Shown here one piece after another: positions 16,303 through 24,662 of a stretch of 64,000 bases of DNA. Below the pieces are notes generated by a model. That model did no database searches, was not told the DNA's origin, and saw only the letters and a list, made by a program, of their open reading frames with translations. Source of the stretch: Foliimonas ilicis (lineage in GTDB: Bacteria; Pseudomonadota; Alphaproteobacteria; Rhizobiales; Rhizobiaceae); NCBI RefSeq assembly GCF_039939195.1, contig NZ_JBDUUH010000001.1, positions 1-64,000 of the forward strand. Reading direction: 5' to 3'. The position numbers and the translations under genes were made by a program. Position 1 is the first letter of the stretch; each line of letters starts with the position of its first letter.

Positions 16303-17232
16303 ATGGCGGAAGAAACAGAACGCAGGAGGCCGATCCGCTGGCACATCGCGGTCTTTCTCGCGCCCGCCGTTCTGATCTACACGATCGTTATGATCCTGCC
16401 GCTTTTCGGCACGCTGCAATTGTCGTTCTTCCGGACGCAGGCGCAGGAACTGTCCTTCGTCTGGTTCGACAATTTCCGCACCCTGTTCGGCGACCCGCGC
16501 TGGTCTGCCAGCTTCTGGAACGCGCTGGGCAACAATACGTGGTTTTTCATCATTCACATGCTGGTGCAGAACCCGATAGGTATCGCACTGGCAGCCTTGC
16601 TTTCCAGCCCCAAGCTGCGGTTTTCGAGTTTCTATCGAACTGCGATTTTCATTCCGACGATCCTTTCCTTCGTGATCGTCGGCTTTGCATGGAAGCTGAT
16701 ACTCAGCCCGCTCTGGGGCATCGCGCCCAATATGATGGATATGGTTGGCCTCAAAAGCTGGTTCACGCCGTGGCTTGGCAAGGAAGAGTATGCGCTGACG
16801 ACGCTCAGCCTGATCTCGGTCTGGCAGTTCGTCGGCATTCCCATGATGCTGATCTATGCCGCGCTGCTTTCCATTCCCGACGAGGTGATCGAGGCCGCCG
16901 AATGCGACGGCATTACCGGCATGGCGCAATTCTGGAAGATAAAGCTGCCGCTCATCCTGCCCTCGATCGGCATCATCTCCGTGTTGACCTTCGTCGCCAA
17001 TTTCAACGCCTTCGACCTGATCTATTCGGCGCAAGGCGCACTGGCCGGGCCGAACTATGCAACCGACATTCTGGGCACTTTCCTCTACCGCACCTTCTTC
17101 GGTTTCCAGTTGCAGACCGGCGATATGCATATGGGCGCGACCATTGCATCGATGATGTTCGTCATCATTCTCGCGGGCGTGTGCCTCTATCTCTTCGCCG
17201 TCCAGACGCGCCTGCGTCGGTATCAGTTCTGA
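16303..17232 (+). CDS. Sugar ABC transporter permease (MalF type)
   Basis: A 309-residue inner-membrane permease with six predicted spans. The conserved cytoplasmic EAA loop appears as EVIEAAECDGITGMAQFWKI followed by LPLILPSIG. The ATG at 16303 follows CCAGGAAAAATCGA; an in-frame upstream ATG (16168) would translate through the palindromic repeat and is rejected. It pairs with the permease at 17422 and with the binding protein upstream. Confidence 0.92.
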   Translation: MAEETERRRPIRWHIAVFLAPAVLIYTIVMILPLFGTLQLSFFRTQAQELSFVWFDNFRTLFGDPRWSASFWNALGNNTWFFIIHMLVQNPIGIALAALLSSPKLRFSSFYRTAIFIPTILSFVIVGFAWKLILSPLWGIAPNMMDMVGLKSWFTPWLGKEEYALTTLSLISVWQFVGIPMMLIYAALLSIPDEVIEAAECDGITGMAQFWKIKLPLILPSIGIISVLTFVANFNAFDLIYSAQGALAGPNYATDILGTFLYRTFFGFQLQTGDMHMGATIASMMFVIILAGVCLYLFAVQTRLRRYQF

Positions 17233-17253
17233 GGGGATGATAAAAATGACAAG

Positions 17254-17399
17254 CGCCCCCACTCCGTCTCGCTCCGCTCGCCACCTCTCCTCCTGTCCGT
17301 GGGAGAGGAATCGCTGCCGCAACACCAGAGCTAATCCAGCTTGGGTTCCTCTCCCCCGGGCAGGGGGAGAGGTGGCCCGAAGGGCCGGAGCGGGGGTGC
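17254..17399. repeat. Composite palindromic repeat, family D copy 1
   Basis: A C-rich left arm (GCGCCCCCACTCCG, CCACCTCTCC) and G-rich right arm (GGGGGAGAGGTGGC, CCGGAGCGGGGGTGCT) form an imperfect long inverted repeat. The core between them (CGCTGCCGC ... TCCAGCTTGGGTTCCTCTCCC) is shared with the element at 19335-19479. It fills the gap between the two permease genes. Confidence 0.8.
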
Positions 17400-17421
17400 T
17401 TCACATTTCAGGAATGGCGCC

Positions 17422-18261
17422 ATGAGCCGCGCGACGCAATCGCTTCCCCGCAATATCGCAGCCCATGCGATCCTGCTGACTTACACCGCAATCGCTCTTT
17501 TCCCGGTGGTCGTCATCATCATCAACTCGTTCAAGTCGCGCAATGCGATCTTCCGTTCGCCGCTTTCGCTGCCGACACCGGAAACCTTCGATTTGATCGG
17601 CTACACCACCGTTCTGCGGCAGGGCGATTTCTTCCTCTATTTCCAGAACAGTGTCATCGTCACCGTCGTTTCGCTGACTCTTGTCCTGATCTTCGGCGCC
17701 ATGGCGGCGTTCGCGCTTTCTGAATACCGCTTCAAGGGCAATAGCCTGATGGGGCTCTATCTGGCGCTCGGCATCATGATACCGATCCGCCTCGGCACGG
17801 TCGCGATCCTTCAGTTGATGGTGGCAAGCGGGCTGGTCAACACGCTGACCGCGCTGATCCTCGTCTACACGGCGCAGGGCCTGCCGCTTTGCGTGTTCAT
17901 TCTCTCCGAATTCATGAAGCAGGTTTCCGACGATCTGAAAAATGCGGGCCGAATAGACGGCCTTTCAGAATACCGCATCTTCTTCCGGCTGGTGCTGCCG
18001 CTGGTGCGCCCGGCCATGGCGACGGTTGCCGTCTTCACCATGATCCCGATCTGGAACGATCTGTGGTTCCCGCTGATTCTTGCGCCTTCGGAAGCCACCA
18101 AGACGGTGACGCTCGGCGCGCAGATATTCATCGGGCAATTCGTGACCAACTGGAACGCGGTTCTGGCAGCACTGTCGCTCGCCATCCTGCCCGTCCTCAT
18201 TCTTTATCTGATCTTCTCGCGGCAGCTTATCCGCGGCATCACATCCGGGGCAGTCAAGTGA
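17422..18261 (+). CDS. Sugar ABC transporter permease (MalG type)
   Basis: A 279-residue inner-membrane permease with six predicted spans and the EAA loop seen as DLKNAGRIDGLSEYRIFFR followed by LVLPLVRPAMATV. The tail RQLIRGITSGAVK is typical of the CUT1 subfamily. The ATG at 17422 is preceded by AGGAATGGCGCC. It overlaps the downstream oxidoreductase gene by 4 bp (GTGA). Confidence 0.92.
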   Translation: MSRATQSLPRNIAAHAILLTYTAIALFPVVVIIINSFKSRNAIFRSPLSLPTPETFDLIGYTTVLRQGDFFLYFQNSVIVTVVSLTLVLIFGAMAAFALSEYRFKGNSLMGLYLALGIMIPIRLGTVAILQLMVASGLVNTLTALILVYTAQGLPLCVFILSEFMKQVSDDLKNAGRIDGLSEYRIFFRLVLPLVRPAMATVAVFTMIPIWNDLWFPLILAPSEATKTVTLGAQIFIGQFVTNWNAVLAALSLAILPVLILYLIFSRQLIRGITSGAVK

Positions 18262-19325
18262 GCAGTACGAAAGATCAACCCTTGCGCGTGCTGGTGGCCG
18301 GGCTTGGCAATATGGGCCGCAGCCATGCGCTCGCCTATCACGACAATCCGGGCTTCGAGATCGTCGCGATGGTCAACCGATCCGATGTGCCGCTGCCGTC
18401 CGAACTGTCAGCTTATAAAATCCGCCGCTCGTTCGAGGAGACGCTTGCCGAGTTGAAGCCGGATGTCGCGTCGATTAACACCTATTCGGACAGCCATGCC
18501 GAATATGCGATAAAGGCGCTGGAAGCTGGTTGCCACGTCTTCGTGGAAAAGCCGCTGGCGACCACCGTCGCCGATGCGGAGCGTGTGGTGGCCGCTGCGA
18601 AGGCCAATGGCCGCAAACTGGTGATCGGCTATATTCTGCGCCACCACCCTTCATGGATGCGGCTGATTGCCGAAGCACGCAAGCTTGGCGGGCCTTACGT
18701 GTTCCGCATGAACCTCAACCAGCAATCGAGCGGCGCGACCTGGGCAACCCACAAGCAGCTCATGAAAACCACTTCGCCGATTGTCGATTGCGGCGTGCAC
18801 TATCTGGATGTGATGTGCCAGATAACCGATGCCAAGCCCGTTCAGGTGCGCGGCATGGGCGTACGCCTGTCGGACGAAATTGCCGACGACATGTATAATT
18901 ACGGGCATCTTCAGGTGCTGTTCGATGACGGATCGGTTGGCTGGTACGAGGCAGGCTGGGGGCCGATGATTTCGGAGACGGCCTTCTTCGTGAAGGATGT
19001 CATGTCGCCCAACGGGTCGGTCTCGATCGTCATGGACGAGAATGCTAAATCCGACGACATCGACGCGCATACCAAGACCTCGACGATCAAGCTGCACAGC
19101 GCGAAGACCGCTGCGGACGGCGCATTCGCAAGGCAGGACGAATTGCTTTCCATGGCAGGCGAGCCCGGCCATCAGGAGCTTTGCGATCTGGAACAGGCTT
19201 TTGTGCTGAAAGCCATTCGCGAGGATATCGATCTGACGCGCCATATGGACGACGCTGTGAAATCGCTGCGCGTCTGCCTTGCCGCCGACGAAAGCGTTCG
19301 CAGCGGTCAGGCGGTGATGTTGTGA
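18258..19325 (+). CDS. Gfo/Idh/MocA family oxidoreductase in the amino-sugar operon
   Basis: A 355-residue NAD(P)-dependent oxidoreductase. It has the Rossmann loop VAGLGNMGRSHALAY, the HVFVEKPLATTVADAERVV signature with the EKP lysine, GYILRHHPSWMRLI and the catalytic-type DCGVHYLDVMCQ histidine. I chose GTG at 18258 for its 4-bp overlap with the permease stop. It lies inside an amino-sugar transport operon, where such an enzyme is not needed for the standard NagA/NagB/MurQ route. It may act on a modified or alternative sugar brought in by the same transporter. Confidence 0.88.
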   Translation: MSSTKDQPLRVLVAGLGNMGRSHALAYHDNPGFEIVAMVNRSDVPLPSELSAYKIRRSFEETLAELKPDVASINTYSDSHAEYAIKALEAGCHVFVEKPLATTVADAERVVAAAKANGRKLVIGYILRHHPSWMRLIAEARKLGGPYVFRMNLNQQSSGATWATHKQLMKTTSPIVDCGVHYLDVMCQITDAKPVQVRGMGVRLSDEIADDMYNYGHLQVLFDDGSVGWYEAGWGPMISETAFFVKDVMSPNGSVSIVMDENAKSDDIDAHTKTSTIKLHSAKTAADGAFARQDELLSMAGEPGHQELCDLEQAFVLKAIREDIDLTRHMDDAVKSLRVCLAADESVRSGQAVML

Positions 19326-19334
19326 TGCGGGCAA

Positions 19335-19479
19335 ACACCCCCACTCCGATTTGCTACGCAAACCACCTCTCCCCCTGCCCGGGGGAGAGGAAACGCTGCC
19401 GCGAGGCCGGCGCTTTTCCAGCCTGGGTTCCTCTCCCCCTTGCAGGGGGAGAGGTGCCCCGAAGGGTCGGAGTGGGGGA
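19335..19479. repeat. Composite palindromic repeat, family D copy 2
   Basis: Same architecture as 17254-17399: arms with ACCCCCACTCCG and CCACCTCTCCCCCTG against GGGGGAGAGGTGCCCC and CGGAGTGGGGG. The core also matches (ACGCTGCCGCGAGGCCGGCG, TCCAGCCTGGGTTCCTC). It separates the oxidoreductase gene from the ATPase gene of the same operon. Confidence 0.8.
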
Positions 19480-19503
19480 AATTCATTCTATCGGGGGCGG
19501 CGC

Positions 19504-20502
19504 ATGGGCTCTTTAACAATCGAAAACATCAAGAAATCCTTCGGCCAGGTCGAGGTGCTGAAGGGCGTCGATCTGGATGTGAAGGATGGCGAACTCATCG
19601 TCTTCGTTGGGCCTTCTGGCTGCGGAAAATCCACGCTGTTGCGCATTATCGCCGGGCTCGAGGATGCGACGTCCGGCAGCATAAAGATCGACGGCAAGGC
19701 TGTGAACAACGTGCCGCCCGCAAAACGCGGCATCGCCATGGTGTTCCAGACCTATGCGCTCTACCCGCATCTGACGGTCAAGAACAATATGGGGCTTGGC
19801 CTCAAACAGGCAGGTACACCGGCCGCCGAAATCGAAAAACGCGTGGCGGATGCGTCCTCGATGCTTTCGCTTGAACCATACCTCGCCCGCCGCCCCGCCG
19901 AGCTTTCGGGCGGGCAACGCCAGCGTGTCGCCATCGGCCGGGCGCTGGTTCGCGAGCCGAGCCTGTTCCTGTTCGACGAGCCGCTTTCAAACCTCGACGC
20001 CGCACTTCGCGTCAACACGCGGCTGGAGATTGCACGGCTTCACCGGCATCTCTCCGCAACGATGATCTATGTGACGCATGATCAGGTGGAGGCGATGACG
20101 CTGGCCGACCGCATCGTCGTGCTGAACGCCGGGCGCATCGAGCAGATCGGCGCGCCGATGGAGCTTTATAACGATCCGGCAAATCTGTTTGTGGCAGGCT
20201 TTATCGGCTCACCGAAGATGAATTTCATCGACGGCAAGCGTGTCGGCGACGAGGCGGCCACGATCGGCGTTCGGCCGGAGCATCTGACTGTCAACGCCAA
20301 ATCCGGCACTTGGAAAGGCACGGTCATCCACGCAGAACATCTGGGCGCGGACACCAATCTTTATCTGGAGAGCGAACAGACGGGACTGATCACAGTGCGC
20401 ATTTTCGGCGAGTATCAGGCCGATCCCGGACAGGAACTTTATGCAACGCCCGACGCCAACCGCACATACCGCTTCGGCACGGACGGTCAGCGTATACGGT
20501 AG
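19504..20502 (+). CDS. Sugar ABC transporter ATP-binding protein (UgpC/MsmK type)
   Basis: A 332-residue CUT1-type ATPase. It has Walker A GPSGCGKST, the Q-loop VFQTYALYPHLTV, signature LSGGQRQRVAIGRALVREP, Walker B LFLFDEPLSNLDA, switch VTHDQVEAMTLADRI and a C-terminal OB-like regulatory domain (TIGVRPEHLTV, LGADTNLYLE). The ATG at 19504 follows GGGGGCGGCGC. It completes the transporter of the murQ operon and is convergent with fpr one base away. Confidence 0.94.
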   Translation: MGSLTIENIKKSFGQVEVLKGVDLDVKDGELIVFVGPSGCGKSTLLRIIAGLEDATSGSIKIDGKAVNNVPPAKRGIAMVFQTYALYPHLTVKNNMGLGLKQAGTPAAEIEKRVADASSMLSLEPYLARRPAELSGGQRQRVAIGRALVREPSLFLFDEPLSNLDAALRVNTRLEIARLHRHLSATMIYVTHDQVEAMTLADRIVVLNAGRIEQIGAPMELYNDPANLFVAGFIGSPKMNFIDGKRVGDEAATIGVRPEHLTVNAKSGTWKGTVIHAEHLGADTNLYLESEQTGLITVRIFGEYQADPGQELYATPDANRTYRFGTDGQRIR

Positions 20503-20503
20503 A

Positions 20504-21328
20504 TTAGCCGACGAAAGCGCGCTCGACGACGAAGCTATCTGGCTTGTTGAGCGAGCCTTCCTCGAAACCGAGGCTTTCGGCCAGTTCCTTGACGTCTTTC
20601 AGCATATGCATCGAGCCGCAGATCATGATGCGGTCCGTTTCAGGGTTCAGCTTTTCGATGCCGAGATCCGTATAGAATTTACCGGAACCGATGAGTGCGG
20701 TGATGCGGCCCATGCGCTCGGAGGTTTCCTGCGTCGTGCTGTTGTAAAGCGTCACGCGGCCATGCGTCAGTTCACCGATCAGCGGATCGTCCTGCAGCGC
20801 ATCGATAAGCTCGCGGCCATAGGAAAGCTCGGCCACATCGCGGCAGGTGTGCGTAAGATAGACGTGCTCGAAGCGGTCATAAGTATCCGGATCGCGCAGC
20901 AGGCTGGCGAAGGGCGCAATGCCGGTGCCGGTCGAAATCATGAACAGGCGCTTGGCAGGCGTCAGTGCGTCAAGAACCAGCGTGCCGGTCGCCTTCTGGC
21001 GCAGCAGCAGCGTGTCGCCGGGCTGTATTTTCTGCAGCTCGGAGGTCAGCGGACCATCCGGCACCTTGATCGAGAAGAATTCGAGTTCTTCGTCCCAGCT
21101 TGGGCTGGCAACCGAATAGGCGCGGAAGACAGGCTTTTCTGCATTCGGCAGGCCGATCATCACGAATTCGCCCGAACGGAAACGCAGCGTCTGCGGACGC
21201 GTCACGCGGAAAGAGAACAGACGGTCCGTGTAATGTTTCACCGATACGATCGTCTCGGCATAGACATTTGCCGGGATCGGAAACTTCGGTGAACGATCGT
21301 CTTGCGCTTGTGCGGATACAGGCTGCAT
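20504..21328 (-). CDS. fpr: Ferredoxin/flavodoxin-NADP+ reductase
   Basis: A 274-residue flavoprotein that exchanges electrons between NADPH and ferredoxin or flavodoxin in the cytoplasm. FAD-binding motifs are RFRSGEFVMIGL and RAYSVASPSWDEELEFFS. The NADP-binding part has MISTGTGIAPFASLLRD and MICGSMHMLKDVKELAE, and the C-terminus ends YVVERAF-like (SFVVERAFVG), as in bacterial subclass I reductases. The ATG at 21328 has AAAGG about 10 bases upstream. Bacterial fpr is often a SoxR/oxidative-stress target; no sox box is visible in front of it. Confidence 0.93.
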   Translation of the reverse strand: MQPVSAQAQDDRSPKFPIPANVYAETIVSVKHYTDRLFSFRVTRPQTLRFRSGEFVMIGLPNAEKPVFRAYSVASPSWDEELEFFSIKVPDGPLTSELQKIQPGDTLLLRQKATGTLVLDALTPAKRLFMISTGTGIAPFASLLRDPDTYDRFEHVYLTHTCRDVAELSYGRELIDALQDDPLIGELTHGRVTLYNSTTQETSERMGRITALIGSGKFYTDLGIEKLNPETDRIMICGSMHMLKDVKELAESLGFEEGSLNKPDSFVVERAFVG

Positions 21329-21669
21329 GCTTACGGAACCTTTCGTGACATGCTGAAGAATTGCGCCGAATATGGTGCGCCGGTTCTAATAACAAAAGAA
21401 ACCGGAGAAAAAGCGGGAAAAGCGCGCTCTTGTGTCGCGGATTTTCTATGACGGAAATGCCCATCGGGTCAAGATTGCTGACCGAAACTCCTTTCCAATC
21501 TTATGCGGCATCGAGGCGGTTTGTTTTGCATTTTGGCCTGAAATGAGAAATTTCTCTCAACATGCAAAGCTGTCAGAAATTTTGTCCTAATTTAGCGTTT
21601 TTCCCGGTAGCGGATTGACGTAACGGCCCTTTGCCGCTTTGGCTAATATACACGCAGAAGGAGCCGGGA
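21329..21669. other. 341-bp divergent intergenic region between fpr and pncA
   Basis: This region must hold promoters for fpr (leftward) and pncA (rightward). I see a perfect 12-bp palindrome GAGAAATTTCTC at 21545-21556 and a TTGACG at about 21615 but no well-spaced -10 partner. No other structure or small gene is convincing. Confidence 0.4.
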
Positions 21670-22269
21670 ATGAGCCAAGAAGCCCTGATCGTCATCGACG
21701 TGCAGAACGATTTCTGCCCCGGCGGCGCGCTCGCTGTCGTCGGCGGCGATGAGATCGTTCCGCTGGTCAACGATATGATCCGCAGCTTCGACCACGTGAT
21801 CTTAACGCAAGACTGGCATCCGGCGCGGCATTCCAGCTTTGCTTCCGTTCATTCCGGCCGCGAGCCGTTCCAGACGATCACCATGCCTTATGGCGAGCAG
21901 ACGCTGTGGCCGGATCATTGCATTCAGGGTTCGGGCGGTGCTGCCTTTCACCCCGCGCTCAAATGGACGAAAGCCGAACTCGTCGTGCGTAAAGGATTCC
22001 GCGCCGAGATCGACAGCTATTCGGCATTCTTTGAAAACGACCGCACGACGCCCACCGGTCTTGCGGGCTATCTGAAGGAGCGCGGCATCAATTCGGTGAC
22101 GCTTGTCGGGTTGGCGACGGATTTTTGCGTCGCCTTTTCCGCGCTCGATGCGGTTACACACGGCTTCGATACGACGGTTCGCATGGATGCATGCCGGGCG
22201 ATTGATCTTGGCGGATCGCTGGAAGCCATGACCGCACGGATGAAGGATGCGGGTGTAAAGCTGGTTTAA
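21670..22269 (+). CDS. pncA: Nicotinamidase
   Basis: A 199-residue isochorismatase-fold amidase that converts nicotinamide to nicotinate in NAD salvage. The catalytic triad is visible as D in VIDVQNDFCPGGALAV, K in VVRKGF and C in GLATDFCVAFSALDA. Metal-ligand region: TQDWHPARHSSFAS with WPDHCIQGS. The ATG at 21670 has AAGGAG 7 bases upstream; the longer open frame is unlikely. It is convergent with livF (stop codons overlap). Its product feeds PncB, encoded 6 kb away. Confidence 0.95.
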   Translation: MSQEALIVIDVQNDFCPGGALAVVGGDEIVPLVNDMIRSFDHVILTQDWHPARHSSFASVHSGREPFQTITMPYGEQTLWPDHCIQGSGGAAFHPALKWTKAELVVRKGFRAEIDSYSAFFENDRTTPTGLAGYLKERGINSVTLVGLATDFCVAFSALDAVTHGFDTTVRMDACRAIDLGGSLEAMTARMKDAGVKLV

Positions 22270-22970
22270 ACGCCGACGTAACGGCGAACCAGCGAAGGGT
22301 CGGCGCGCAGCGTTTCGACCGTGACCGTTTCACGGTTGCGACCGTTTTCGATGAAGGCGATGCGGTCGGCAACGGGAAGTACTGCATCGACGCGCTGCTC
22401 CACCAGAATGGTCGAGACGCCACGGCTGCGCAGTTCCGTCACCGTCTCGCGTATCTTGGCGATCATCGACGGCATCAGCCCTTCGGTCGGCTCATCGAGC
22501 AACAGAACGTCCGGCTCCAGACACAAGGCACGGGCCATGGCCAGCATCTGCTGTTCGCCGCCCGAAAGCGTGCCGGAGCGCTGTTTCAGCCTCTCGCGCA
22601 ATATCGGAAACAGGTCCAGCACGCTGTCGCGCGTCGGCTTGCCCTTGCCGCGCGCCATCAGGCCGATTTCGATATTCTCGGCAACGGTGAGTTCGGCAAA
22701 AAGCCGCCTGCCCTGCGGCACATAGGCGACGCCCGCCTTCGGCACTTCATGTGCGGCAAGCGTTGTCAGCTCACGCTCGCCCAACAGGATCGATCCTGAC
22801 CGTGCGGGCACAAGACCCATGATCGCCTTGAGCAGCGTCGTCTTGCCTGCGCCATTGCGGCCGAGCAGGCAAAGCACCTCGCCCTTCTTCAGGTCGAGGT
22901 TCAGCCCGTGCAAAATCTGCACTTCGCCGTAGAAGCAATCGAGGCCGGTGATCGTCAGCGCATTATCCAT
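22266..22970 (-). CDS. livF: HAAT-family ABC transporter ATP-binding protein (LivF type)
   Basis: A 234-residue ATPase of the branched-chain/amide uptake family. It shows Walker A GRNGAGKTT, the LivF-type FAELTVAENIEIG, signature LSGGEQQMLAMARALCLEP, Walker B VLLLDEPTEGLMPSM and a QRVDAV switch region in place of the usual His, which is common in LivF. The start ATG at 22970 overlaps livG by 8 bp. It is the last gene of the operon binding protein-livHMGF. Confidence 0.9.
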   Translation of the reverse strand: MDNALTITGLDCFYGEVQILHGLNLDLKKGEVLCLLGRNGAGKTTLLKAIMGLVPARSGSILLGERELTTLAAHEVPKAGVAYVPQGRRLFAELTVAENIEIGLMARGKGKPTRDSVLDLFPILRERLKQRSGTLSGGEQQMLAMARALCLEPDVLLLDEPTEGLMPSMIAKIRETVTELRSRGVSTILVEQRVDAVLPVADRIAFIENGRNRETVTVETLRADPSLVRRYVGV

Positions 22971-23682
22971 CGACGGTTGATCCGAGATAGGCGCGCTGCA
23001 CCGCTTCGTTTTCGCGGATTTCGGAAGGAATTCCTTCGGCAAGAATGCTGCCGGATTCGAAGACGGTTATGCGATCCGCCAGCGCCATGACGACCTGCAT
23101 ATTGTGCTCGATCAGCATGATCGTCGCATCGCGCGCTATCTCGCGCACCAGTTCGATGAAGGTTTCGATTTCGCCATCGGACAGCCCTTGCGTCGGTTCG
23201 TCGAGGATCAGCAGGCGCGGTTTAAGCGCAAGACCCATCGCGACTTCGAGCAGCCTTTGATGCCCGTAGGCGAGGTTTCCCGCCTGCGTCTGCGCATAGC
23301 TGGCCAGGCCCGTGCGCTCCAGCGCCGACATGATTTCATGATCGAGGCTGTGGCCGGAAAGCCCGCGCTGAACGGCCAGCGCGACATTGTCGTAAGCGCT
23401 CAGATTGGCGAAGACGCTGGTGATCTGGAACGTGTAGGCGATGCCCAAACGAACGCGGCGATGCGCAGGCAGATCGGTGATGTCCTGCCCGTCGAAAAAG
23501 ATGGAGCCGGAGGACGGCGTCGTGCGCCCGCTGATCATGTTGACGAAGGTCGTCTTGCCCGCGCCATTCGGCCCGATGACGGCGCGTATCTCGCCGCCCG
23601 GCAGCGTGAAATTCGCATCGTTTACGGCACGCAGGCCGTCGAAATGCTTGGAAAGATTTTTGGTGATGAGAAGCGGCTTCAT
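22963..23682 (-). CDS. livG: HAAT-family ABC transporter ATP-binding protein (LivG type)
   Basis: A 239-residue ATPase with Walker A GPNGAGKTTFVNMISG, the LivG-type TFQITSVFANLSAYDNVALA, signature LAYGHQRLLEVAMGLALKP, Walker B LLILDEPTQGLSDGE and switch IEHNMQVVMALADRITV. The start ATG at 23682 overlaps livM by 4 bp; a GTG three codons upstream is an alternative. It works with LivF on the LivHM channel. Confidence 0.92.
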   Translation of the reverse strand: MKPLLITKNLSKHFDGLRAVNDANFTLPGGEIRAVIGPNGAGKTTFVNMISGRTTPSSGSIFFDGQDITDLPAHRRVRLGIAYTFQITSVFANLSAYDNVALAVQRGLSGHSLDHEIMSALERTGLASYAQTQAGNLAYGHQRLLEVAMGLALKPRLLILDEPTQGLSDGEIETFIELVREIARDATIMLIEHNMQVVMALADRITVFESGSILAEGIPSEIRENEAVQRAYLGSTVDG

Positions 23683-24662
23683 GGCAGCCACCTCAACCAG
23701 CGGTCACGCAATGCTCCAAGCATGCCTTTCGGGAAATAAAGCACGAGAAGCACCAGCGCCACGCCGACAATGCCCAGATAGCTGATGTCCCAGGACGGTA
23801 TGTAGGCGTTGATGAAATCGTTCGACAGATCGATCAGATAATACATGACGAACGTGCCGAGCAGCGGCCCAAGCGTCGTGGCTGTGCCGCCGACCAGCAC
23901 CCATAGCAGCGGCAAAATGGAATAGTGAACGGCGGCGAAAGACGAGCCGACATATCCGAACAGCAGCGCATAGGCCGCACCCGCAGCGGCACAAATGGTG
24001 CCCGACGCCACGACCGCCAAGAGCTTGTTGGCGAAGGTGTCGTAACCCAGCATGCGTGCGCGTTCCTCATTCTCGCGGATCGCCACAAGCACGCGGCCAT
24101 GGCGCGAGCGCACGATGGCCAGCGTGATCAGCAGGACAATCGAAAAGAGCGAAAGCGCCAGCATGTAACGCGTGGTCGGGTCGGCAAGGTTGAGCTGAAA
24201 TGCGCCGAACTCCATACGTCGCGCCTGCAGCACCAGCCCTTCATCACCGCGCGTCCATTCGCTGAAATAGAGCGTAAGCAGATAGACGACCTGCGAGAAC
24301 ATCATAGTGACTATCATGAACGCGACGCCGGTCGTGCGCAGCGCGAGCGCGCCGATGACCACGGAAAGCAATGCACCGGAAACGATGCCCGCTGCAAAGC
24401 CCGCCGGCACGCTCCATTCCAGATGGTAGACGGTGAGCCCCGCACCATAAAGACCGGCGGCGAAGAACATCGCATGGCCGAGGCTCAACAGTCCGACATA
24501 GCCGAAGAGCAGATTGTAGCCCATGGCGAATACTGCCAGCACCAGAATGCGCGCCATGACGCCGTGATGATATTCGGGCAGCACGAAATTCAGCGCGACC
24601 AGCCCGGCAATGACCGCCAGATGAAGCACGATGGCTTTTGTCGATGCGCCGCGTTCCATCAT
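23679..24662 (-). CDS. livM: HAAT-family ABC transporter permease (LivM type)
   Basis: A 327-residue inner-membrane permease with about nine or ten hydrophobic segments. Family hallmarks are MGYNLLFGYVGLLSLGHAMFF near residue 45, the loop AIRENEERARMLGYDTFANK and LPLLWVLVGGTATTLGPLLG near the C-terminus. It overlaps both livH and livG by 4 bp. Confidence 0.93.
   Translation of the reverse strand: MMERGASTKAIVLHLAVIAGLVALNFVLPEYHHGVMARILVLAVFAMGYNLLFGYVGLLSLGHAMFFAAGLYGAGLTVYHLEWSVPAGFAAGIVSGALLSVVIGALALRTTGVAFMIVTMMFSQVVYLLTLYFSEWTRGDEGLVLQARRMEFGAFQLNLADPTTRYMLALSLFSIVLLITLAIVRSRHGRVLVAIRENEERARMLGYDTFANKLLAVVASGTICAAAGAAYALLFGYVGSSFAAVHYSILPLLWVLVGGTATTLGPLLGTFVMYYLIDLSNDFINAYIPSWDISYLGIVGVALVLLVLYFPKGMLGALRDRWLRWLP

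Noticed and set aside
14881..17325. An 814-codon open frame antisense to the binding-protein and permease genes
   Set aside because: It mirrors two well-supported genes and crosses a palindromic repeat. Its composition is low-complexity (Arg/Glu/Asp/His-rich), as expected for the shadow of GC-rich codon use.
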